Shown here: positions 30,276-37,990 of the stretch, piece after piece
How the letters are laid out: the number at the start of each line of letters is the position of its first letter
Position numbering within the stretch: the stretch's first letter is position 1
Source of the DNA: Actinomadura chibensis NBRC 106107
GTDB lineage: Bacteria; Actinomycetota; Actinomycetes; Streptosporangiales; Streptosporangiaceae
Direction: 5' to 3'
NCBI RefSeq assembly: GCF_001552135.1
Contig: NZ_BCQP01000020.1
Coordinates: 22,183 to 86,182, forward strand
DNA: 64,000 bases
The notes under the pieces: generated by a model
Told to the model about the DNA's origin: nothing
What the model saw: the letters and a program-made list of their open reading frames with translations, nothing else
Databases searched by the model: none
Program-made: the position numbers and the translations under genes

Positions 30276-31364
30276 ATGGACCACGTCCATCTGAGCTGGG
30301 AGCGCGTCACCGTCGCGGCGATCGTGCTCGCGGCCGCCCTGCTGATCGCGATCGGGCTGCGCTGGCTGACCGGACGGCTGTTCCGCCGGGCCGGCGCCAC
30401 CCGCTGGACCTGGGACGACCTCATCGCCCGGCTCGTGCGCGACCTCGCGGTCCCCGTCTCGCTCATCCTCGGCCTGTGGATCGCGGCGAAGGTCCTGGAC
30501 CTGCCCCGCGGCACGCTCGACGTGACCGCGAAGGTGCTCACCGCCGTGACGATCCTCGCGGTGTCGCTGGCGTCGGCGCGGCTGCTCGCGGGCGGCGTCA
30601 CCGCCTACGCCAAGGCCCGGCAGGGCGTCGCCGCCAACGTGACGATCTTCGCCAACATCTCGCGGGTGATCGTCCTCGGCATCGGCGTGCTCGTGATGCT
30701 GCAGAGCCTCGGGATCTCGATCTCGCCGCTGCTCGGCGCCCTCGGCGTCGGCGGCCTCGCCGTCGCGCTCGCGCTGCAGGACACGCTCGCCAACCTGTTC
30801 GCGGGGGTGCACGTCCTCGCGTCCAAGACGATCGAGCCGGGCGACTACATCCGGCTGTCGACGGGCCAGGAGGGCTACGTCGTCGACATCAACTGGCGCA
30901 ACACCTCGATCCGGACGCTGTCGGACAACATCGAGGTCATCCCGAACCAGCGGTTCTCGGACACGATCCTGACCAACTTCCACCGTCCCGCCCAGGACAT
31001 GTCGATCATGGTGTACGCGAAGGTCGCGTACGAGGTGGACCTCGACCGGGTGGAGGAGCTGCTCACCGCGGTCGGGCACCAGGTCATGAAGGACGTGCAG
31101 GGCGGCGTGGAGGACGCGAGCGTCCTCGTCCGGTTCGACGACTTCAACGACGCGACGGTCGGCTTCCACGTGATCCTGCGGTCCACGGAGTTCGGCGACC
31201 AGTTCCTGATCAAGCACGAGTTCCTGAAGCGGCTGCACCGGACGCTGCGCGAGGAGGGCATCGCGCCGCCCTACTGGCACCACCGCGTCGTCGTCGACGA
31301 AGTGGGCAAGGACGAAGCCGTCCGCAAGGACGAGGTGGCCCGCAAGGACGGGCTCGCCCTCTGA
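30276..31364 (+). CDS. MscS-family mechanosensitive channel
   Basis: 362 aa from ATG 30276 with GGCGGAGGGGGAG upstream. Three N-terminal hydrophobic segments (about residues 10-30, 55-75, 90-110) precede the pore helix region LGALGVGGLAVALALQDTLA, typical of MscS TM3, and the beta domain starting GDYIRLSTGQEGYV. The C-terminus is charged with repeated KDE/KDG (VRKDEVARKDG). It releases solutes on hypo-osmotic shock. Its stop is three bases from the stop of the convergent TetR gene. Confidence 0.93.
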   Translation: MDHVHLSWERVTVAAIVLAAALLIAIGLRWLTGRLFRRAGATRWTWDDLIARLVRDLAVPVSLILGLWIAAKVLDLPRGTLDVTAKVLTAVTILAVSLASARLLAGGVTAYAKARQGVAANVTIFANISRVIVLGIGVLVMLQSLGISISPLLGALGVGGLAVALALQDTLANLFAGVHVLASKTIEPGDYIRLSTGQEGYVVDINWRNTSIRTLSDNIEVIPNQRFSDTILTNFHRPAQDMSIMVYAKVAYEVDLDRVEELLTAVGHQVMKDVQGGVEDASVLVRFDDFNDATVGFHVILRSTEFGDQFLIKHEFLKRLHRTLREEGIAPPYWHHRVVVDEVGKDEAVRKDEVARKDGLAL

Positions 31365-31367
31365 CCC

Positions 31368-31946
31368 TCAGGGGCGGAGGATCGGCAGCAGCACCTCGTC
31401 GACGACCGACTCCAGGAAGGCGTCGTCGATCGGCCCGCCCTCGGTGAGGCCGTGGTACACGACCACGGCCGGTCCGACGGCCGCGATCTGCCGGGTCGCC
31501 GCCTCCGGGCGGATCTCGCCGCGCTCGGCGGCCTGCCGCAGCGCCTCGAACGCCGTCTCCCGGACGGGCTGCGACAGCCGCTGGTGCACGACGTCGTGCA
31601 TCAGCCCCTTCCCCTCCTCGGTCTCCTCCTTCAGGACCTTGAACGCGGCGTTGCGGCAGGTGACCAGCGTGTCGCGCAGCACGACGAGGGTGGCGAGCAG
31701 GTCCTCGCGGACCTTGCCGGTGGACGGCGGCCCGGGCGGCTCGGGCAGCGCGTGCTTCAGCGCGTCGGTGATGAGCGCCTCCTTGGACGGCCACCGCCGG
31801 TAGAGCGCGGCCTTGCCGGTGCGGGCGGCGGCCGCGACGCCCTCCATGGTCAGCCGCCGGTAGCCGACCGTCTCCAGCTGCGCGAACACGGCGTCGAAGA
31901 TCGCGGCCTCCAGGGCTCCGCCGCGCCGCCGGGTCGCGGGGGTCAC
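31368..31946 (-). CDS. TetR-family repressor
   Basis: 192 aa from GTG 31946 with GGGGAGG five bases upstream. The N-terminal HTH is clear: IFDAVFAQLETVGYRRLTME, then VAAAARTGKAALYRRWPSKE. The rest is an all-helical ligand domain. It is divergent from an MFS exporter gene, and an inverted repeat lies between them, so it should repress the exporter and perhaps itself until a drug-like ligand binds. Confidence 0.93.
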   Translation of the reverse strand: MTPATRRRGGALEAAIFDAVFAQLETVGYRRLTMEGVAAAARTGKAALYRRWPSKEALITDALKHALPEPPGPPSTGKVREDLLATLVVLRDTLVTCRNAAFKVLKEETEEGKGLMHDVVHQRLSQPVRETAFEALRQAAERGEIRPEAATRQIAAVGPAVVVYHGLTEGGPIDDAFLESVVDEVLLPILRP

Positions 31947-31966
31947 GCCGTCCTCCCCAAAATAGT

Positions 31967-31980
31967 GAACGCGAGCGTTC
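31967..31980. promoter_or_regulatory. TetR operator, GAACGC-GA-GCGTTC
   Basis: A perfect 6-2-6 inverted repeat, 20 bases upstream of the repressor start and about 100 upstream of the exporter start. This form is common for TetR proteins controlling a divergent exporter. Confidence 0.75.
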
Positions 31981-32066
31981 TCTTTCGCGCCGATCGGTGA
32001 TACGTTCCGCCCATAGTGTACTTCGCCGTTCCTTAAATGCCGTTCCTCGATCCCGAAAGGTACGCC

Positions 32067-33482
32067 GTGCCCGCATCCCACGGGCGGACGGCCGTGGCCA
32101 GGGACTCCACTCCCGCGGCCGCGCCGTCGTCCCATCATCGTCCAGGCGTCGTCCTCGCCGTCATCGTCGGCTGCCAGCTCATGATCGGGCTGGACACCTC
32201 CGTCGTCACCATCGCGCTGCCCCAGATCCGGGAGGGGCTCGGGATGACGACCGGGGGCCTCGCCTGGGTCCAGAACTCCTACATGCTCGCATTCGGCGGG
32301 CTGCTGCTCCTCGGCGGACGGGCCGGGGACGTCTTCGGCCGCCGCCGCGCGTTCGTCGCCGGGGTCGCCGTGTTCACCGCCGCGTCGCTGCTCGGCGGGT
32401 TCGCCACGGCGGGCTGGTGGCTGCTCGCCGCGCGCACCGCGCAGGGCGTCGCCGCCGCCGTCGCCGCGCCGAGCGCGCTGGCCCTGATCGCCACCAGCTT
32501 CCAGGGCGCCGAGCGCGTCCGGGCGCTGAGCGTCTTCTCCGCCGTCACCGGCGCGGGCGCCGCCATCGGCATGCTCGCCGGGGGAGCGCTCACCGAGGCC
32601 GGGTCCTGGCGGTGGGTGTTCTTCGTGAACGTCCCGGCGGGCGTCGTGCTGGGGCTGGCCGCGCGCCGCGTCCTCACCGAGACCGGGCGGCGTCCCGGCC
32701 GGTTCGACGCGGGCGGCGCCGTCACCTCCACGGCCGGGATGACCGCGCTCGTCTACGCGCTGATCAGGGCCGGGGCGGACGGCTGGGGCGACGCCCGCGC
32801 GCTCGCCGCGTTCGGCGCGGCCGTCGTCCTGCTCGCCGCGTTCGTCGCCGTCGAGTGGCGGGCGCGCGAACCGGTCATGCCGCTCTGGCTGCTCACCGGA
32901 CGCGACCGCGCCGCGTCCTACCTGACCCAGTTGCTGATGGCCGCGTCGATGTTCGGCGCGTTCTTCTTCCTCACCCAGTACCTCCAGCAGTCGCTCGGCT
33001 ACGGGCCGCTGCGCGCGGGCGCGGCGTTCCTGCCGGTGGTCGGCCTGCAGTTCGCGACGGTGCGGCTCGTCCCGCGGATCCTGCCGCGGGTCGGCGCCCG
33101 GTGGCTCGTCGTGACCGGGGCCCTCGCCATCGGGGTCGCGCTGCTGTGGCTGTCGCGGCTGTCGCCGGGGGACGGCTATGCCGCCGGGCTGCTCGGCCCG
33201 TTCACGCTGATGGGCCTCGGCGGCGGGCTGACGGTCATGCCGCTGAACGTGACGATCCTCGGCAGCGTCGGGCCCGAGCACTCGGGCGCCGCGTCCGGCG
33301 TCGCGCAGGCGATGCTCTGGACCGGCGGGTCGCTCGGGTCGGCCGCCATGGTCACGGTGTACGGGTCGGCGCACTCCGGGCACGACGTCGTGAGCGGCAT
33401 GGACGCCGCCTACGCGACCGGCGCGGTCTTCGCGGCGGCGGGGATGCTGGTCGCGCTGCTCGTGCTGCGCGTCAGACGCTGA
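32067..33482 (+). CDS. MFS drug-efflux transporter, DHA2-like
   Basis: 471 aa from GTG 32067, which has GAAAGG seven bases upstream; ATG 32037 in the same frame lacks a ribosome binding site but cannot be excluded. Many hydrophobic helices; the DHA2 signature LDTSVVTIALPQI near helix 1, GGRAGDVFGRRR in the loop after helix 2, and a gating-type motif (AVTGAGAAIGMLAGGAL) in helix 5. It probably expels a drug or a secondary metabolite under control of the divergent TetR protein. It is convergent with the PlsC gene, with only 10 bases between the stops. Confidence 0.92.
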   Translation: MPASHGRTAVARDSTPAAAPSSHHRPGVVLAVIVGCQLMIGLDTSVVTIALPQIREGLGMTTGGLAWVQNSYMLAFGGLLLLGGRAGDVFGRRRAFVAGVAVFTAASLLGGFATAGWWLLAARTAQGVAAAVAAPSALALIATSFQGAERVRALSVFSAVTGAGAAIGMLAGGALTEAGSWRWVFFVNVPAGVVLGLAARRVLTETGRRPGRFDAGGAVTSTAGMTALVYALIRAGADGWGDARALAAFGAAVVLLAAFVAVEWRAREPVMPLWLLTGRDRAASYLTQLLMAASMFGAFFFLTQYLQQSLGYGPLRAGAAFLPVVGLQFATVRLVPRILPRVGARWLVVTGALAIGVALLWLSRLSPGDGYAAGLLGPFTLMGLGGGLTVMPLNVTILGSVGPEHSGAASGVAQAMLWTGGSLGSAAMVTVYGSAHSGHDVVSGMDAAYATGAVFAAAGMLVALLVLRVRR

Positions 33483-33492
33483 CACCCGCGGG

Positions 33493-34176
33493 TCAGGCGG
33501 ACGGGCGGGGCGCGTAGTCGTCCACGTACTCCTGGCCGGACAGCCGCTGGATCGCCTCCATGATCTCGTCGGTGACGTCCCGCGCGGCCCGGCCGCGCGG
33601 GACGCCCGCGTCCCGGCCGCGGAAGGTCAGCGGCGGGCCGATGCGCAGCCCGATCCGGCCCGGGCGCGGGACGGCCCGGCCGAGCGGCTGCACCCGGTCG
33701 GTGCCCTCGATCGCCACCGGGACGACCGGCGCCCCGGTCCGCAGCGCGAGCCGCGCGACGCCCGTCCGGCCCCGGTAGAGCCGCCCGTCCGGGGAGCGGG
33801 TGCCCTCCGGGTGGATCGCGAACACGCCGCCGCGCTCCAGCACCGCCGCCGAGGTGTCGAGCGCGTCGAGCGCGGCGCGCCCGCCCGACCGGTCCACCGC
33901 GATCGCGCCGACGCCGCGGAACAGCGCCGCGATCGCCCGGCCCCGCACGCCCGCCCCGGTGAAGTACTCGTGCTTGCCGAGGAAGTGCACCCGGCGCGGC
34001 ACCATCAGCGGCAGGACGAACGAGTCCAGGAACGAGAGGTGGTTCGCCGCGAGGATCACCGGCCCGATCCGCGGGACGTGCGCGAGCCCGCTCACCCGGG
34101 GCAGGAACGCGACCCGCATCGCGGGCCCCATCAGGACGTGCTTCAGCAGCGGGTAGACCAGGCGCTCGGGTTCCAT
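33493..34176 (-). CDS. PlsC-like 1-acylglycerol-3-phosphate acyltransferase
   Basis: 227 aa from ATG 34176 (MEPERLVYPLL); the longer frame to 34269 has no support. Acyltransferase motifs: NHLSFLD (H-X4-D catalytic pair), GKHEYFTG, GVGAIAVDRSGG and IHPEGTRSPDG, then VVPVAIEGTDRV. It transfers an acyl group to lysophosphatidic acid or a similar acceptor at the inner membrane. Confidence 0.92.
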   Translation of the reverse strand: MEPERLVYPLLKHVLMGPAMRVAFLPRVSGLAHVPRIGPVILAANHLSFLDSFVLPLMVPRRVHFLGKHEYFTGAGVRGRAIAALFRGVGAIAVDRSGGRAALDALDTSAAVLERGGVFAIHPEGTRSPDGRLYRGRTGVARLALRTGAPVVPVAIEGTDRVQPLGRAVPRPGRIGLRIGPPLTFRGRDAGVPRGRAARDVTDEIMEAIQRLSGQEYVDDYAPRPSA

Positions 34177-34287
34177 GTCCGAGAAGTTATGTTCCGGCGT
34201 TCCGCCGCCGCCCGTCGCGCCCGAAACAAGAACGCACTCGTGGACCTTGTAGGGGGCCGCGCTTGCCACCCGGCCGGGGACGGGATA

Positions 34288-34911
34288 TCAGCCCGAGGCG
34301 GCGGCGTACTGCTGCCGGATCACCTTGCGGACCGCCGGGGCCGCGGGCCCCGACCGCGCCGTCAGCTCCGCGATCCGCCGCCGGTGCCGCCGCCGGTCCG
34401 CGCCCGGCAGGACGGTCTTCAGCTCGCCCGCCGCCGCGAGCGCCACCGCCGCCGCGTCGTAGCTGTTCACGTGCGCCACCGGGCGCCCGCGCAGCGCCGA
34501 CGACGCCCCGCCCCACAGCGACTTCACGACCCGGTGGTCGCGCACGGTGACCTCGTGCCGGGGGAACAGCCCGAGGACCCGGCGGGTGCGCACCCGGACG
34601 AAGCCGTCGCGGGCCAGCTCGTCGCGGACGGCGGCGACGATGGCCCGCGCGTCCTTGCGCACCCAGTGCTGCCACGACCGGGGGCGGGACGCCGCGATCT
34701 GCGCCAGCACCCCGTACGGGTCGTCGCCCGGCGTCCCCGGGACGGGCCGCCGCCGCTCCTCGCCGAGCCTGCCGTCCAGGTACAGCTCGGTCAGCGCGGC
34801 GGCGCGCAGCACGTAGCCGAGCCGCGCGCCGCCCCTGCTCATCCGCTGTCTGCGCACGTCGTAGGCCAGCAGGAACATCCGCGCCGGCAGCGTCTCCGGA
34901 ACCTCGACCAT
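34288..34911 (-). CDS. GPP34 (GOLPH3/VPS74-like) domain protein
   Basis: 207 aa. The start region LPARMFLLAYD and YVLRAAALTELYLDGRL match the GPP34 fold, which in eukaryotes binds phosphoinositides. Bacterial members are common in actinomycetes but poorly characterised. It is the last gene of a three-gene operon with an RHH protein (two bases between stop and start) and an SPFH protein, so a membrane-surface role is plausible. The C-terminus is basic (RRRHRRRIAEL). Confidence 0.85.
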   Translation of the reverse strand: MVEVPETLPARMFLLAYDVRRQRMSRGGARLGYVLRAAALTELYLDGRLGEERRRPVPGTPGDDPYGVLAQIAASRPRSWQHWVRKDARAIVAAVRDELARDGFVRVRTRRVLGLFPRHEVTVRDHRVVKSLWGGASSALRGRPVAHVNSYDAAAVALAAAGELKTVLPGADRRRHRRRIAELTARSGPAAPAVRKVIRQQYAAASG

Positions 34912-34913
34912 CG

Positions 34914-35231
34914 TCAGTCCTCGCCCCCGCCGCGCGGCGGGTCATGCTCGTCGTGCTCGTCCTCGGTGCCTGTTCGGGTGTCGGTCTGATCGCCGGGCTC
35001 GGTGTCGGGGCGGCGGTCGGGCCCGGTGTCGGGCGCGGCCTTGCGGGGGCGGCCGCGGCCGCGCATCCGGCCCGCCGTGCCGGGCATGCGGCCCGCGTCG
35101 GCGAGCGCCCGCCGCAGCAGGAACTCGATCTGCGCGTTGGTGCTGCGCAGCTCGTCCCCGGCCCACCGGACCAGCGCGTCGTGCACCGCCGGGTCGAGCC
35201 GCAGCAGGATCTTCTTCCGCTCAGCCACCAC
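34914..35231 (-). CDS. Ribbon-helix-helix (Arc-type) protein with disordered tail
   Basis: 105 aa; GTG 35231 lies four bases from the stop of the upstream SPFH gene, implying coupling (GTG 35228 is also possible). Residues 5-45 (KKILLRLDPAVHDALVRWA followed by ELRSTNAQIEFLLRRAL) fit an RHH DNA-binding unit as often found in actinobacterial SPFH operons. The second half is a Pro/Gly/Asp/Thr-rich tail. It may bind the palindrome in the operon promoter. Confidence 0.8.
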   Translation of the reverse strand: MVAERKKILLRLDPAVHDALVRWAGDELRSTNAQIEFLLRRALADAGRMPGTAGRMRGRGRPRKAAPDTGPDRRPDTEPGDQTDTRTGTEDEHDEHDPPRGGGED

Positions 35232-35234
35232 GGG

Positions 35235-36146
35235 TCACTGGTAGAGGCTGCCGGCGTTGACCACCGGCTGGGCGTCCCGGTCGGCGCACAGCACGACCAG
35301 GAGGTTGCTGACCATGGCGGCCTTGCGCTCCTCGTCCAGCTCGACCACGTCCTCCTCGTCCAGCCGGTCGAGGGCGAGCTGCACCATCCCGACCGCGCCC
35401 TCGACGATCCGCTGCCGCGCCGCGACGACCGCGCCCGCCTGCTGGCGGCGCAGCATCGCCTGCGCGATCTCCGGGGCGTAGGCGAGCCGGGTGATCCGCG
35501 ACTCGATGATGTCCACCCCGGCGGACGCGACCCGCTGCGCCAGCTCCTCGGAGAGCTGCGCGGTGATCTCGTCGGCGTTGTCGCGCAGGGACGTGCGGTC
35601 GTGCGCGTCGTAGGGGAAGCTGCCCGCGATGTGCCGGACGGCCGCCTCCGTCTGGAACGCGACGAACTCGACGAAGTCGTCCACCTCGAACACGGCGCGG
35701 GCGGTGTCGGCGACCTGCCAGACGACCACGGCCGAGATCTCGATCGGGTTGCCGTCCAGGTCGTTGACCTTGGCGAGGCCCGTCTCGTGGTTGCGGATCC
35801 GCGTGGACACCCTGCTCCGCTCGGTCAGCGGGTTCACCCACCGCAGGCCGTCGGTGCGGACCGTCCCCTTGTACCGGCCGAGCAGTTGCAGCACCCGCGC
35901 CTCGTTCGGCGCCACCGGCGTGAGCCCGGCGAGCAGCACGAGCCCGGCCAGCCCGAGCACCACCCCGGCCGCGATGCCCGCCGCGAGCGCGGCGGTCCCG
36001 CCGGTCGCGACGCCCGCGAGCACCGCGGCGGCGGCCAGCGCGAGCAGCACCAGCGCGAGCGCGAGCATCGTCCAGCCGCCGCGGTCCCCGGCGGGCCGCT
36101 CCGCGATCTTGGGGCGGGGCATGTCCACCTTCGTCGTCGCGTCCAT
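35235..36146 (-). CDS. SPFH/Band 7 domain membrane protein
   Basis: 303 aa from ATG 36146. Two adjacent hydrophobic segments (about residues 25-48 and 52-76) anchor the protein; the SPFH domain follows from [17 protein letters not shown] through [15 protein letters not shown] and [20 protein letters not shown]. Such proteins organise membrane microdomains and scaffold other proteins. First gene of the SPFH-RHH-GPP34 operon. Confidence 0.92.
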   Translation of the reverse strand: MDATTKVDMPRPKIAERPAGDRGGWTMLALALVLLALAAAAVLAGVATGGTAALAAGIAAGVVLGLAGLVLLAGLTPVAPNEARVLQLLGRYKGTVRTDGLRWVNPLTERSRVSTRIRNHETGLAKVNDLDGNPIEISAVVVWQVADTARAVFEVDDFVEFVAFQTEAAVRHIAGSFPYDAHDRTSLRDNADEITAQLSEELAQRVASAGVDIIESRITRLAYAPEIAQAMLRRQQAGAVVAARQRIVEGAVGMVQLALDRLDEEDVVELDEERKAAMVSNLLVVLCADRDAQPVVNAGSLYQ

Positions 36147-36174
36147 CCTGTCCCCCTCGTCCTGAGTTATCGTG

Positions 36175-36204
36175 AATCTAGCAAAGTGATATCACTTTTT
36201 TCAA
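36175..36204 (-). promoter_or_regulatory. Promoter with operator palindrome filling the spacer
   Basis: Reading the - strand: TTGAAA (36204-36199), an 18-base spacer, then TAGATT (36180-36175), about 29 bases before the SPFH start. The spacer contains a perfect 16-bp palindrome, AAAGTGATATCACTTT (36183-36198). A protein bound there would block RNA polymerase; the RHH protein of the operon is the obvious candidate. Confidence 0.8.
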
Positions 36205-36216
36205 ACGAGGGGTTCC

Positions 36217-36249
36217 GCCCGTCCCGGTCCGGTGCGGGCCGGGACGGGC
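36217..36249 (-). terminator. 11-bp inverted repeat after MFS gene
   Basis: GCCCGTCCCGG and CCGGGACGGGC pair perfectly around an 11-base loop, nine bases after the stop of the MFS gene on the - strand. It insulates the SPFH promoter from upstream transcription. Confidence 0.65.
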
Positions 36250-36257
36250 CGGGGCGG

Positions 36258-37808
36258 TCACGGCGCCGGGACGAGGTCGGGCTCCTCGGGCTCCTGCGCC
36301 GCCGGGATGACCTTCGGCACGTTCCGCAGCGTGACCAGCGCGAACACGGCCACCAGGGCGGCGAGCCCGGCGCTGCACACGAGGGCGGCGTGCATCCCGT
36401 CCACGAAGGCGTTCCGGGCCGCGTCGGCGAGCTGGCCGCCGAGCGTCCCGGGCAGCCGCGCCGCCGTCTGGAGCGCCGCGCCGAGCGAGTCGCGGGCGGC
36501 GGCCGCGGCGGGCGCGGGCGTCCCGGCGGGCAGGTCGAGGACGTTGCGGTACACCGCGTTCAGGACGCTGCCGAGCACCGCCATCCCGAGCGCGCCGCCG
36601 AGCTCGGTCGCGGTCTCGGAGATCGCCGACGCGGCGCCGGAGCGGGCCTTCGGCACCGACGCGAGGACGGTGTCGGCGGTGACGGTCATCGCGAGGCCCA
36701 TCCCGATCCCGGCGAGGATCATCGCGGGGAGCATCACCGTCCAGTAGGCGGGGTGGAGCCCGATCGTCAGGTAGATCGCGAACCCGGTCGCCGAGACCAG
36801 CATCCCGGCGGCGACGACCCGGGCCCGGCCCAGCGCGGAGATCAGCGGCGGGGCCAGCACCGCGCCGCCGACCATCGCCCCGGCCGCGCCGGGCAGCCCC
36901 GCGAGCCCCGCCTTCAGCGGCGACCAGCCGAGCGCGAGCTGGAAGTACAGCGAGAAGATCAGCGACTGGGCGACCAGCGTGAACATCGCGAACATGTTGG
37001 TGCCGATCGAGCCGCTGAACGCGGCGTCGCGGAACAGCCGGACGTCGATCAGCGGCTCCTCCAGCCGGGTCTGCCGGACGAAGAACGCCGCCAGCGCCAC
37101 CGCGCCCGCCACGGCGGAGACGTAGATCTGGACGTGGCCCGGCCCGTGCGCCGCGGCCTCCTTGATCGCGTACACCAGGCCGAGGACGCCGACCGCCGAC
37201 AGCGGCACGCTCGCGAGGTCCAGCCGTCCCGGCACCGGGTTGCGCGACTCGACCAGCACGAACGCTCCCGCGACCAGCGCCACCGCCATGATCGGCACGT
37301 TGATCAGGAAGACCGAGCCCCACCAGAAGTGGTCCAGCAGCGCGCCGCCGATGACCGGGCCGAGCCCGACCGCGAGCCCGGCGACGCCGGAGAACGCGCC
37401 GACCGCCATCGTCCGCTCCCTGCCGTCGGTGAACGCCCGGCGGATCAGCGACAGGCACGACGGCATCAGCGTCGCGCCCGCGACGCCGAGCACCGCGCGG
37501 GCCGCGATCAGCAGCTCCGCGCTCGGCGCGTACGCGGTCACGGCGGACGCGGCGGCGAACAGCGCCGTCCCCATCAGCAGCAGCTTCTTGTGCCCGATCC
37601 GGTCGCCGACGCCGCCCATGGTGATCAGCAGCCCGGCGAGCGCGAAGCCGTAGGCGTCCGCGATCCACAGGATCTGGGTGGACGAGGGGTGCAGGTCGGC
37701 GCTCAGGTGCGGCACGGCCTGGTTGAGCGCGGTCAGGTCGATGTTCGGCACGAGCGCGACCAGCAGGCAGATCGCGAAGGTGCCCCACTTACGGGCTGAG
37801 GTGTTCAT
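36258..37808 (-). CDS. MFS transporter, EmrB/QacA (DHA2, 14-TM) type
   Basis: 516 aa from ATG 37808. Hydrophobic throughout, with NIDLTALNQAVPHLSADL near helix 1, GGVGDRIGHKKLL (loop 2-3 motif) and GVAGLAVGLGPVIGGAL (antiporter motif C). The extra central helices and a long extracellular loop near residues 420-470 fit the 14-helix family. Proton-driven efflux of drugs or cationic compounds is likely. No dedicated regulator is adjacent on the operator side. Confidence 0.92.
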   Translation of the reverse strand: MNTSARKWGTFAICLLVALVPNIDLTALNQAVPHLSADLHPSSTQILWIADAYGFALAGLLITMGGVGDRIGHKKLLLMGTALFAAASAVTAYAPSAELLIAARAVLGVAGATLMPSCLSLIRRAFTDGRERTMAVGAFSGVAGLAVGLGPVIGGALLDHFWWGSVFLINVPIMAVALVAGAFVLVESRNPVPGRLDLASVPLSAVGVLGLVYAIKEAAAHGPGHVQIYVSAVAGAVALAAFFVRQTRLEEPLIDVRLFRDAAFSGSIGTNMFAMFTLVAQSLIFSLYFQLALGWSPLKAGLAGLPGAAGAMVGGAVLAPPLISALGRARVVAAGMLVSATGFAIYLTIGLHPAYWTVMLPAMILAGIGMGLAMTVTADTVLASVPKARSGAASAISETATELGGALGMAVLGSVLNAVYRNVLDLPAGTPAPAAAAARDSLGAALQTAARLPGTLGGQLADAARNAFVDGMHAALVCSAGLAALVAVFALVTLRNVPKVIPAAQEPEEPDLVPAP

Positions 37809-37888
37809 GCGCCAAATGTCGCGACCAGCACTGACCAACCACGCACCATCCACTGACAGCCCCCACCACCCGCCAGCGCCCCACCCAT

Positions 37889-37981
37889 CCGGCCGTCAGT
37901 GGCGTGCTCGCCGGGCTGTCTACGGTGCGCCCGTCCGGCTGTCAGGGCGGCCCGTCCGTCCGGCCGTCAGCGGCGTGCTCG
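37889..37981. repeat. 22-bp direct repeat pair near the AfsR-type gene end
   Basis: CCGGCCGTCAGTGGCGTGCTCG (37889-37910) recurs with one mismatch at 37960-37981, 71 bases later; shorter related fragments (CCGTCCGGCTGTCAGGG) lie between. It falls between the stop of the AfsR-like gene and the start of the MFS gene, and no gene is seen there. Confidence 0.7.
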
Positions 37982-37990
37982 TCCGGTGGG

